From Helicobacter sp. 12S02232-10 (GTDB lineage: Bacteria; Campylobacterota; Campylobacteria; Campylobacterales; Helicobacteraceae), in the NCBI RefSeq assembly GCF_002272895.1, contig NZ_MLAQ01000005.1:62001-126000 (forward strand): a stretch of DNA of 64,000 bases, given 5' to 3'. The position numbers were made by a program, and so were the translations under genes. A model generated the notes under the pieces. The model searched no databases and was not told the DNA's origin. It saw only the letters and a program-made list of their open reading frames with translations. Within the stretch, counting starts at the first letter, position 1; each line of letters begins with the position of its first letter. This document shows positions 56,066 through 63,024 of the stretch, piece after piece.

Positions 56066-56608
56066 ATGTTTGGTATGGGTATTTTTGAAATTTTGGTTAT
56101 TTTGATTGTCGCAGTTATTTTTTTGGGACCTGAAAAACTTCCTCAAGCGATGGTGGATGTTGTGAAGTTTTTTAAAGCGGTAAAAAAAACACTTAATGAC
56201 GCAAAAGAAACTTTTGATAAGGAACTCCAAATCAGTGAAATTAAAAAAGAAGCCCTTGAGTATAAAAGTCATTTTGAATCAAGCGTTGATGGAATAACCA
56301 AAGATATCCAGCTCAAAGAGATTGATGAAGTATTCAAGGAGCATAAAAACCAAGAGCAAACGGCTATTTTGCCTAAAGATTCTAAATCTGAACTTGTTCT
56401 CCAAGATGTCTCCACTCAAGAAAAAACACCCAAGAAGCGTGGCAGAAAGCCAAAGAATACCGAAGAACATTTGGAAAAAAAAGCACCTGTTAAAAGTCGC
56501 TCTACAAAGATTGAAAAATCTGAAGTCACTAAAACTCGTAGTGTAACTCCAAAAAGTGCAAAAAGCGCAGGATTTAAAAGATCACTGAAAACTCCAAAGG
56601 AGAGCTAG
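56066..56608 (+). CDS. tatB: Twin-arginine translocase subunit TatB
   Basis: 180 residues: short N-terminal membrane helix ending in the TatA/B signature FLGPEKLPQAMVDVVKFFKAVKK (G-P-E-K-L-P identifies TatB rather than TatA), a long amphipathic helix (LNDAKETFDKELQISEIKK) and an extended, strongly basic C-terminal tail with TPKKRGRKPKN and KSRSTKIEKSEVTK. The basic tail is longer than in enterobacterial TatB. Followed after 3 nt by tatC. TatA is not in the window. Confidence 0.92.
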   Translation: MFGMGIFEILVILIVAVIFLGPEKLPQAMVDVVKFFKAVKKTLNDAKETFDKELQISEIKKEALEYKSHFESSVDGITKDIQLKEIDEVFKEHKNQEQTAILPKDSKSELVLQDVSTQEKTPKKRGRKPKNTEEHLEKKAPVKSRSTKIEKSEVTKTRSVTPKSAKSAGFKRSLKTPKES

Positions 56609-56611
56609 GTT

Positions 56612-57358
56612 ATGTTTGAAGATTTGAAACCCCATATTCAAGACCTTCGCAAAAGACTGATGATTTCGGTAGCAACGCTCTTAGTAGCTTTTTTGATATG
56701 CTTCAGTTTTTGGACTCATATTTTTGAGTGGATCAAAGCTCCTTTGAAAGTAGCTTTTGATAATCAACAGATCAAAGGTATGCTTGTACAGATTTCGCCC
56801 GCAGAAGGTGTTATTGTAGCAATGAAAGTGAGTTTTTTTGCCGCTCTTGCCATCTCTATTCCTATTATCTTTTGGCAATTGTGGCTTTTTGTCGCTCCAG
56901 GTTTGTATAAAAATGAGAAAAAGATTGTTTTGCCTTTTGTATTTTTTGGGACATTTATGTTTGTAGCAGGCGCTGCATTTTCTTATTATGTTGTATTTCC
57001 TTTCACGATTAAATATATTTTGATGTTTGGGAATGAAATGTTTGAGGCCAATATTTCAGCTTCAAGCTATGTTACTTTTTTTACCCGATTAGTGATTGGT
57101 TTTGGAGTTGCTTTTGAGTTACCTGTATTAGCCTATTTTTTAGCAAAAATAGGCTTGATCACAGATGCTACTTTAAAAAGTTATTTTAAATATGCAATTG
57201 TGATTATTTTCATTTTGGCAGCTGTTATCACGCCTCCTGATGTTATTTCTCAAGTATTTATGGCACTCCCTTTAATCGGGCTTTATGTCCTCTCTATTTT
57301 AATCGCCAAAATTGTCAATCCTGCTCCCAAATCTCAAAAAGAAGAAGTGCAAGAGTAG
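56612..57358 (+). CDS. tatC: Twin-arginine translocase subunit TatC
   Basis: 248 residues with six membrane helices. N-terminal PHIQDLRKRLMISVATLL (family H-L-x-E-L-R-x-R signature), SPAEGVIVAMKVSFFAALAISIPI (the family S-P-x-E motif, P48-like), FVAPGLYKNEKK and FVAGAAFSYYVVFPFTI are typical. It is the signal-peptide receptor of the Tat pathway, which exports folded cofactor proteins such as hydrogenase. Lies between tatB and queA. Confidence 0.95.
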   Translation: MFEDLKPHIQDLRKRLMISVATLLVAFLICFSFWTHIFEWIKAPLKVAFDNQQIKGMLVQISPAEGVIVAMKVSFFAALAISIPIIFWQLWLFVAPGLYKNEKKIVLPFVFFGTFMFVAGAAFSYYVVFPFTIKYILMFGNEMFEANISASSYVTFFTRLVIGFGVAFELPVLAYFLAKIGLITDATLKSYFKYAIVIIFILAAVITPPDVISQVFMALPLIGLYVLSILIAKIVNPAPKSQKEEVQE

Positions 57359-57363
57359 GGGAT

Positions 57364-58404
57364 ATGGAAAATGATTTTGTGCTCCAAAGCTATGATTATG
57401 CTTTGCCTAAAGAGTTGATTGCAACCTATCCTGCATCTCCTAAAGAAAGCGCAAAACTCTTGGTCTATGACAGAAAAAGAGATAAAGTTACTCATAGTGA
57501 TTTTTACCATATTTTTGATTTTATCCCCAAAGAGGCTTTGATTGTCCTTAATGATACCAAAGTCATCAAGGCTAGGATTTATGGGCATAAAGAAAGCGGG
57601 GGCGGCATAGAGATTTTGTTCCATTGCCAAAGTTTTGAAAATAGATTTTTAGTTCAAATTAAAGGCAGGATCAAAGAGGGGTCTAAAATCATTTTGGAAG
57701 AAGGGTATGAATGCATTGTTGAGGAAATGTTTGATGAAGGTTATCGTGGTGTCGCATTTTTTAGAGAGGGGAAAAGATTGGATTTGGGTCAAACTTTAGA
57801 TATGCTTGAAAAATTTGGGCACGTGCCGATCCCGCCTTATATCAAGCGAACCGATGAAGAGCTTGATTTGGTCGAATATCAGAGTGTATTTGCTAAAAAT
57901 TACGGATCAATTGCTGCCCCGACAGCGTCTTTACATTTTTCACTTTCGAGTATGGAGCGTTTAAAAAAGGATTTTTCGTATTGTTTTTTGACACTTCATA
58001 TTGGTGCGGGAACTTTTGCAGGGGTTGAGGCTGCAGATATTAGGGAACATAAGATTCATACCGAAAGTCTTTTGATCCCCGTCCAAGCGATGGAAAAAAT
58101 AGATCAAGCTAATGAGATTTTATGTGTAGGAACGACTGCTTTGAGAAGTATTGAATATTATAAGCGTTTAAAAAATGTGGATAGAAAAAATGATTTACAT
58201 ACTGAGTGCGATATTTTTTTACATCCAGGTAATCCGGTCTTGTATGCAAATCATCTTTTGACAAATTTTCATTTGCCAAAGTCAAGCTTAATTATGCTTG
58301 TAGCTTCAATGACAGGTCTAAAGAAGTGTCGTGAGCTTTATGAAATTGCGATTAAAAAATCTTATCGGTTTTATTCTTATGGAGATGGGATGTTGATTCT
58401 ATGA
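57364..58404 (+). CDS. queA: S-adenosylmethionine:tRNA ribosyltransferase-isomerase
   Basis: QueA moves the ribosyl group of SAM to pre-queuosine in tRNA to form epoxyqueuosine. 346 residues: SYDYALPKELIATYPASPKESAKLLV, IVLNDTKVIKARIYGHKESGG, GHVPIPPYIKR, YGSIAAPTASLHFS, LTLHIGAGTFAGV and LTNFHLPKSSLIMLV are family motifs. 5 nt after tatC, 4-nt overlap with rsmG. Confidence 0.96.
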   Translation: MENDFVLQSYDYALPKELIATYPASPKESAKLLVYDRKRDKVTHSDFYHIFDFIPKEALIVLNDTKVIKARIYGHKESGGGIEILFHCQSFENRFLVQIKGRIKEGSKIILEEGYECIVEEMFDEGYRGVAFFREGKRLDLGQTLDMLEKFGHVPIPPYIKRTDEELDLVEYQSVFAKNYGSIAAPTASLHFSLSSMERLKKDFSYCFLTLHIGAGTFAGVEAADIREHKIHTESLLIPVQAMEKIDQANEILCVGTTALRSIEYYKRLKNVDRKNDLHTECDIFLHPGNPVLYANHLLTNFHLPKSSLIMLVASMTGLKKCRELYEIAIKKSYRFYSYGDGMLIL

Positions 58405-58970
58405 TGGAGGAATTTTTAGATTTTTCTTTAGAAGAAGAGGCAAAGGAACGTTTTAAAAATTATGCCTATCTTTTATTGGAATGGAATAAAATTCATAGTC
58501 TAAGTGGTGCAAAGTGTTTAGAGGAAGTTTATGAAAATATTTTTGACTCGATTTATCCGTTGCATTTTATAGATGATTTTGATTCTTGCCTTGATATTGG
58601 TAGCGGAGCAGGATTCCCAGCACTTCCTTTGGCGATATGTAAGCCCGCACTTCGATTTATTTTAGTGGAGCCTCGAGCAAAACGAGCAGCTTTTTTACGT
58701 TATGCTAGCCTTCAATTAGGGCTTGATATTGAGATAAAAAAGTGTTTGATTGAAGATTTAAACTCTTCAGATATTGTCAATGTGGATTTAATCACTTCCA
58801 GGGCGGTGATGAATAGTAAGGATTTGATTGAGAGAGGTAGAAAATTTTTAAAAAAAAACGGATGTTATTTGTTTTATAAAGGCAGCTGTTTAAGTAAGGA
58901 AATTTCATATCAAGAAAAAGAATGTATTTTTAGGGGAAATAGGGTTTATTTTTATAGGAAGGATGTGTGA
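58401..58970 (+). CDS. rsmG: 16S rRNA (guanine-527-N7)-methyltransferase RsmG
   Basis: 189 residues with YLLLEWNKIHSLSGAK, the SAM-binding loop CLDIGSGAGFPALPLAIC, VEPRAKRAAFLRYASLQL and SRAVMNSKDLIERGRKF. Loss of RsmG causes low-level streptomycin resistance in other bacteria. Slightly short compared with about 205 in E. coli. ATGA overlaps on both sides. Confidence 0.94.
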   Translation: MMEEFLDFSLEEEAKERFKNYAYLLLEWNKIHSLSGAKCLEEVYENIFDSIYPLHFIDDFDSCLDIGSGAGFPALPLAICKPALRFILVEPRAKRAAFLRYASLQLGLDIEIKKCLIEDLNSSDIVNVDLITSRAVMNSKDLIERGRKFLKKNGCYLFYKGSCLSKEISYQEKECIFRGNRVYFYRKDV

Positions 58971-59182
58971 TGAGATTTTTAATTCCGTTAATTCTAATTG
59001 GTGTGGTGATATGGTATTTTTTCTTTAGAAAAACAAGTCGAAAATCCAAAAATTCCCAAGATGATGAGTTGATGGTGGAGTGTTGTGAATGTGGGACTTA
59101 TGTTTCTTCTAAGGAAGCGATTTTGAGCAACGGAAAATATTTTTGTTCAAGAAAATGCCTGAATCAAAAGGAGAAAAAATGA
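58967..59182 (+). CDS. PP0621-family small membrane protein with zinc ribbon
   Basis: 71 residues: one membrane helix (LIPLILIGVVIWYFFF), a basic linker (RKTSRKSKNSQ) and a C-terminal treble-clef-like motif CCECGTYVSSKEAILSNGKYFCSRKC with two CxxC-type pairs. Matches the PP0621 family layout. Function unknown. Cotranslated with rsmG before and the next gene after (ATGA). Confidence 0.82.
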   Translation: MMRFLIPLILIGVVIWYFFFRKTSRKSKNSQDDELMVECCECGTYVSSKEAILSNGKYFCSRKCLNQKEKK

Positions 59183-59559
59183 TCATCATTGGGCATCGCG
59201 GAATTGCTTATCCAAAATTTAAAAAGATAGTTGGGTTTGATGGAATCGCTTTGACGGATAATTCTTCAATTGTATGGTTTGAGGCTAATGAAGATAAAGG
59301 CTATGTTTTGTCTCATCATTGCATTGAAAATAATATAAAATATGCTCTTAGGGTCGATAATATCACGGATTTTGTTATTTATGCTTCTTTGAAGCCTCTT
59401 TATATTATTCTTGAAAAATCGCCCGAAGTTTATCAAAAAATTGCCGAAACTTATTTGATGGATTCTAAAATCTTGTATGTGATTGAAGATGAGGAAGAAA
59501 TTGAGCAGTTGGCAAAAATGGGAATTGATGGGGTTATTTTTAGAGAGGTTTTAGAATAA
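59179..59559 (+). CDS. Conserved hypothetical protein (HP1065-like)
   Basis: 126 residues from the ATG at 59179 (AAGGAG upstream); a start inside the previous gene is rejected. It begins IIIGHRGIAYPKF, reminiscent of glycerophosphodiester phosphodiesterases, and ends EIEQLAKMGIDGVIFREVLE, like the last strand of a TIM barrel. The catalytic middle of a GDPD is not present, and at 126 residues it cannot be a full barrel. Last gene of the tatB operon; tRNA-Ser follows. Confidence 0.75.
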   Translation: MIIIGHRGIAYPKFKKIVGFDGIALTDNSSIVWFEANEDKGYVLSHHCIENNIKYALRVDNITDFVIYASLKPLYIILEKSPEVYQKIAETYLMDSKILYVIEDEEEIEQLAKMGIDGVIFREVLE

Positions 59560-59565
59560 ATACGT

Positions 59566-59571
59566 TACAAT
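59566..59571 (+). promoter_or_regulatory. -10 box TACAAT for tRNA-Ser
   Basis: GTTACAATC lies 19 nt before the mature 5' end of the tRNA, in the 31-nt gap after the preceding gene. Confidence 0.45.
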
Positions 59572-59590
59572 CGCAATCTTTAAACAATAT

Positions 59591-59678
59591 GGGGAGATGT
59601 CCGAGCGGTTGAAGGAGCACGCCTGGAACGCGTGTAAGGTGCAAGCCTTCGAGGGTTCGAATCCCTCTCTCTCCGCCA
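59591..59678 (+). tRNA. tRNA-Ser(GGA), CCA encoded
   Basis: 88 nt. Acceptor stem GGGGAGA pairs with TCTCTCC (one G-U), discriminator G, encoded CCA. D arm TCCGAGCGGTTGAAGGA, anticodon stem CACGC-loop CTGGAAC-GCGTG giving anticodon GGA, long class II variable arm, and T arm GAGGG-TTCGAAT-CCCTC. All tRNA-Ser features agree. It reads UCC/UCU codons. Confidence 0.96.
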
Positions 59679-59759
59679 CAGCTTCATTTAATGCCGTTTC
59701 AAAAATTTTACAAATCACTATAAATATCAATGGTATTTTATTATTTTTAAATTAAGTAA

Positions 59760-60728
59760 GAAAAAAATAGAAGAATTAAAAAGCAAGATTTAAAAAACTT
59801 TGAGATTACACGAGAGGAAATGGAACAAAAAATAAGGAGTTTAAAAATTCCGTTTTTCTCAAAGGATATCAAGGAGAGTGAAGAACGATTTGAGAAGATC
59901 AAAGAAGAATATGATTTTCAAAAACTTGCAAAACTAGGAACGCATATTCCTTCAAGATTTTTTCTTAAAGCAATGAATATTCTAGAACTAAGCTTTGAAG
60001 AGCTTAATGGAAATTTTGATTTTGAGAGCAAAAATGAATTTATTGAAAAATATTTGAAAAATATTGATGTTTGCTTCTCAAAAAAGCAAGAATTCAACCA
60101 AGAAAATAATCTAGAAATTGCAAAATTTGTCTTAGAGAATTTTAAAGCTATCAAACAAAGCATTAAGCAAGAATATGAAGTGACGCCATTTGAAACTCAT
60201 AAATTAAATCTAGGTAATCGCGTGCTTTTTAGATCAGAAGATAAGATTGCTTATGTGAATTATGATTGGCTTTATTATAATGATTTGAGCCTTGATAGTG
60301 ATTTAGAAAAAGAATTTTTATATTTTATTGAGGGAAATAAAGATGTTATAAATACAATTTTTTCCCAATGGTTTATCGTGAGAAATGATGGTTTTGAAGA
60401 GTTTAAGCTATTTGATAATCGCAAAGATGAACTAAATACTTATGGATATGGATTTGAACCTGATTTTATTTTCTTTGGAAAAAAGAAGGGCGAGAACGAT
60501 AAGTTTTTGAGTGTTGAATGTTTTTTCGAAGCAAAGGGAGAACATTTAAAAATACAAGATGCTTGGAAAGAAGAATTTTTAGAAACGATTAAAAATGCAC
60601 AAATGCAAGTAGAGGTTGATAAAAATCTCATTCTTTATTCTCTGCCATTCTTTTTAAGTAAAGAGATCAAGCAGAATGCAAAATTTATTGATGCTTTTGA
60701 TGAGTTTTTGGAGAGAAAATTGTTTTAA
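59760..60728 (+). pseudogene. C-terminal remnant of a type III restriction endonuclease (Res)
   Basis: The frame is open from 59760 (after TAA at 59757); the first ATG is at 59820 with GAGAGGAA before it, giving 302 residues. Codons upstream of the ATG also read as protein (KNFEITREE), so the coding sequence was longer once. The C-terminal part carries the nuclease of Res subunits: GYGFEPDFIFFGKKKG and CFFEAKGEHLKIQDAWKEEF, that is PD...(E)xK, followed by a final helical stretch. Res proteins are usually 900-1000 residues and need helicase motifs and a Mod partner; neither is present here. It could be expressed as a separate nuclease domain, but decay is likelier. It begins 80 nt past tRNA-Ser. 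Confidence 0.78.
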
Positions 60729-60813
60729 ATTCTATGAGAAATGATGATAAAATCAGTTATTAATTTATAATAAATTTATCTTGTACAACGAAGCAGGTTT
60801 ATTTGTCTGTTAA

Positions 60814-60915
60814 ATGATAAAACTGCAACTCTTAAGAGTTGGGCTAAAAAGGATTCGATTCGCAAAAATTGCTATCCTGTGGTCCTTCTTCCCTTTTTTA
60901 AAGTTGGACAATTGA
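60814..60915 (+). other. Structured intergenic element with a 33-codon reading frame
   Basis: In the 250-nt gap 60729-60978 a short frame runs ATG (60814) to TGA (60915): MIKLQLLRVGLKRIRFAKIA then ILWSFFPFLKLDN, a basic peptide with a hydrophobic end. No convincing ribosome site. Inside are a perfect 14-nt palindrome AACTCTTAAGAGTT (60827-60840), and nested pairs GGAT...ATCC around GCAA-aaa-TTGC (60851-60877). Another frame over the same bases is also open. It may be a small RNA, a toxin-like peptide or decayed sequence; I cannot decide. Confidence 0.35.
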
Positions 60916-60978
60916 CTTTATCATAATAATGTAAAACAAATATATTTTAAGATTAAATCCAAAAATAAGCTTTACACA

Positions 60979-62301
60979 CTATAGAAATTTTATCAATACC
61001 ATACCGCTGAATTTATCGCCTTTGTATATTTCAGCTCTAAAAATTTTTCCGGCTTTATCAATGGAGAATTTTGGAATGCACTCTTTTTTGTGGATTATAA
61101 TCCCGCTTTCATTGGGCTTAAGTGATTTATCGCCGGGAATGACATACCCGATAACATTGACCCGATATCCCTCTAAGGGTAATATTTCAAAATTTTCCTT
61201 GACTTCTATAATGCTTGGAACGGCAAAGTTTTTTTCTTTCCCATCAACCTTGAGTGTTATTTCTTTAAGTGAGTTGTCAAACTCCATATAATCAGGATTA
61301 ATTTTAGTCATCAGTTTATTGCCATATTTGAGCCATATTTGATTATTTTTTGGGAGCAATCCGATAATTTTGGCTTTGGAAACAAGAGGTATTTCAGATG
61401 TTTGAATACCCTTAGGTAGGGGAAAGTAATTTAAAGTAGGTCTCAAACCATATAGGGGCAGAATGATATTTTCATCAACGGTTACATCTAATGTTTTGTC
61501 ATTGATTAAATAATAAAGATTTTTTGGGTTCAGATTAAAATCTTTTTCATATGAAATACCCAATTGTTCCAGTAGTCCTTCAATTGCAAGCAAGTGATAA
61601 TAAACCCTTTGTTCAAGCGGGAGCTCTTTGCTAGCTTCGTTTGCGAATGCGGGTTTGTTGTTTTTGATTGCAAAATAAGTCAGGGCTTTTTCCATTTCCT
61701 TATCGCCTTTTGCAGTATGGGTATCTCGAATGTGGTATTTATGGATAGGTTTGAGCAGTTTTTGATTGATATGACCAATCATTTGAGCTACTATTTCTTC
61801 AAGATCGCCATATTTAATTCCATTAAGTTTTTCTTGATCAATGATTGAGCAGTTTCCCCATCGATTTGGTCCTAGCAAAGCGTTTTCATATACTGGACGA
61901 TAAAATCCACTGCCATCGTGAAGATGGAGGATTGCATTTACTTCTTCAGAAGTGATAAGCTCTTTAATGTGCTTGATAATGGGATATTCCGGATCGCTTG
62001 AGGACAGGGTTGCAAATTTACGATTCATATCATCATAAATTCCTCGATGATTTAAAAGCATTGAATGTTTATTCAAAACAGGGACAACCCATACGTTTCC
62101 ATCTAGTATTTTATAGTGCATCAAGAAAATATTTGTGGCATTAAATCCTCCGGGTTCATCTCCTTGAATCCCGCCCATAAGCAAAAGAGTTGGCGAATTT
62201 GGATTTGTTTGGAGCTTGATAACATCAAAATTGATAGGAGCTAAAGGCTTAGCCAATCCTACGATAAAAAACAGACTTACAGATAATAACAGTCTTTTCA
62301 A
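60979..62301 (-). CDS. csd4: Peptidoglycan DL-carboxypeptidase Csd4
   Basis: Csd4 trims muropeptide tripeptides to dipeptides, controlling helical twist (Pgp1 in Campylobacter). 440 residues from TTG at 62301. With this start the unusual zinc ligands fall at Gln46 and Glu49 (GGIQGDEPGGFN) and His128 (ILHLHDGSG), the same numbers I know from H. pylori Csd4. The signal peptide then reads MKRLLLSVSLFFIVGLA, and AAGGGA lies upstream. An ATG at 62331 would place the start upstream of the predicted transcript start, because a perfect TATAAT lies at 62332-62337. C-terminal beta domains (about 250-440) are present. Confidence 0.92.
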   Translation of the reverse strand: MKRLLLSVSLFFIVGLAKPLAPINFDVIKLQTNPNSPTLLLMGGIQGDEPGGFNATNIFLMHYKILDGNVWVVPVLNKHSMLLNHRGIYDDMNRKFATLSSSDPEYPIIKHIKELITSEEVNAILHLHDGSGFYRPVYENALLGPNRWGNCSIIDQEKLNGIKYGDLEEIVAQMIGHINQKLLKPIHKYHIRDTHTAKGDKEMEKALTYFAIKNNKPAFANEASKELPLEQRVYYHLLAIEGLLEQLGISYEKDFNLNPKNLYYLINDKTLDVTVDENIILPLYGLRPTLNYFPLPKGIQTSEIPLVSKAKIIGLLPKNNQIWLKYGNKLMTKINPDYMEFDNSLKEITLKVDGKEKNFAVPSIIEVKENFEILPLEGYRVNVIGYVIPGDKSLKPNESGIIIHKKECIPKFSIDKAGKIFRAEIYKGDKFSGMVLIKFL

Positions 62302-62331
62302 AGAGCTTCCCTTAAATTGTTTTTGGCTCAT

Positions 62332-62337
62332 ATTATA
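62332..62337 (-). promoter_or_regulatory. -10 box TATAAT (AGGTATAAT) for csd4
   Basis: Perfect -10 on the minus strand, 31 nt before the TTG start at 62301. It is divergent from, and 12 nt away from, the sigma-54 promoter of the next gene. Confidence 0.6.
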
Positions 62338-62348
62338 CCTAAAAGTGG

Positions 62349-62365
62349 TGGAACAAAATGTGCTT
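62349..62365 (+). promoter_or_regulatory. Sigma-54 (RpoN) promoter for the HP1076-like gene
   Basis: TGGAACAAAATGTGCTT: -24 GG at 62350-62351 and -12 GC at 62362-62363, exactly 10 nt apart; one mismatch from TGGAAC-N5-TTGCTT. Predicted start about 62375, leader about 27 nt. HP1076 is, to my memory, an RpoN-regulon gene in H. pylori. Confidence 0.78.
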
Positions 62366-62401
62366 TTGAATTTCTTAAATCTAGGTCTAGAAAGGCAAAA
62401 T

Positions 62402-62971
62402 ATGTTTGATAAAGATATGCTTGCGACTTTTAAAAAACACTTGGTCGGTATGGATAAAATTCAGGGCGAGGATATCGATCCGAATTCTTTGGGAAAATCC
62501 AAAAAAATACGAAAATTTGGTGAAGATGTTAAGAGTGCAAATGAATTTATAGGTGCTGTGCAAATTTTAGATGCTGCTCTTGCAAAATTGATTTCATTAT
62601 CTCAAAGAATGCTTGTGGAAGGCGAAATCAAAACATCTGATCTTAAATCTCTAGAAGGCATTGTTTCAAAAGAAATGTGCGAAATCATACAAAACTCTTC
62701 ATTTATGGGAACGGAATTATTTGATGCGGTATTGAGCGTTGAAATTCATTCCAAAGCTATCGAGGTTGAGGTTTCAAATCCAATGTCTTTGGTTGCAAAT
62801 GAGGGATATGAGGGTGTTATTGCTTATCTTGAAGATAAAAGGGCAGATATCAGTAAAGCCCTTGAATTTGTAAGTGTTCAAGTTTCGGATCAAAGGGTAT
62901 TTGAACCAGATGTTTCTGCTCCTTCTTCTTATGAAAGCTTTAACGCTAAAGATTTTTTAAAAATGTTTTGA
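62402..62971 (+). CDS. Flagellin-like FliS co-chaperone (HP1076-like)
   Basis: 189 residues from the ATG at 62402 (AAAGG site); a longer frame that runs antisense through the start of csd4 is rejected. Mainly helical: EFIGAVQILDAALAKLISLSQRM, IVSKEMCEIIQNSSFMGTELFD, PMSLVANEGYEGVIAYLEDKR. The segment with NSSFMGTELFDAVLSV resembles flagellin's D1 sequence (N-x-x-F-x-G-x-x-L). H. pylori HP1076 mimics flagellin and binds FliS. Order csd4/HP1076 is conserved, and the sigma-54 promoter supports the flagellar role. Confidence 0.82.
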   Translation: MFDKDMLATFKKHLVGMDKIQGEDIDPNSLGKSKKIRKFGEDVKSANEFIGAVQILDAALAKLISLSQRMLVEGEIKTSDLKSLEGIVSKEMCEIIQNSSFMGTELFDAVLSVEIHSKAIEVEVSNPMSLVANEGYEGVIAYLEDKRADISKALEFVSVQVSDQRVFEPDVSAPSSYESFNAKDFLKMF

Positions 62972-62978
62972 ATTGGCA

Positions 62979-62995
62979 CTATTTTGGTAAAATAG
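62979..62995 (+). promoter_or_regulatory. gltX promoter region with inverted repeat over the -10
   Basis: CTATTTT-ggt-AAAATAG, a perfect 7-bp repeat, contains an extended -10 (TGGTAAAAT, hexamer 62988-62993) 32 nt before the gltX ATG. It could be a weak terminator of the gene before or simply the promoter. Confidence 0.45.
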
Positions 62996-63024
62996 CACGA
63001 AAATAGCCAAAAAAGGGTTAGTCT

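Noticed and set aside
59179-59559. Glycerophosphodiester phosphodiesterase from the IIGHRG start
   Set aside because: Only the first strand and a generic last strand match; the catalytic centre and two thirds of the barrel are missing.
62299-62331. ATG at 62331 as csd4 start
   Set aside because: A perfect TATAAT lies directly upstream of it, so the codon is before the likely transcript start; TTG 62301 gives ribosome site, normal signal peptide and the expected zinc-ligand numbering.
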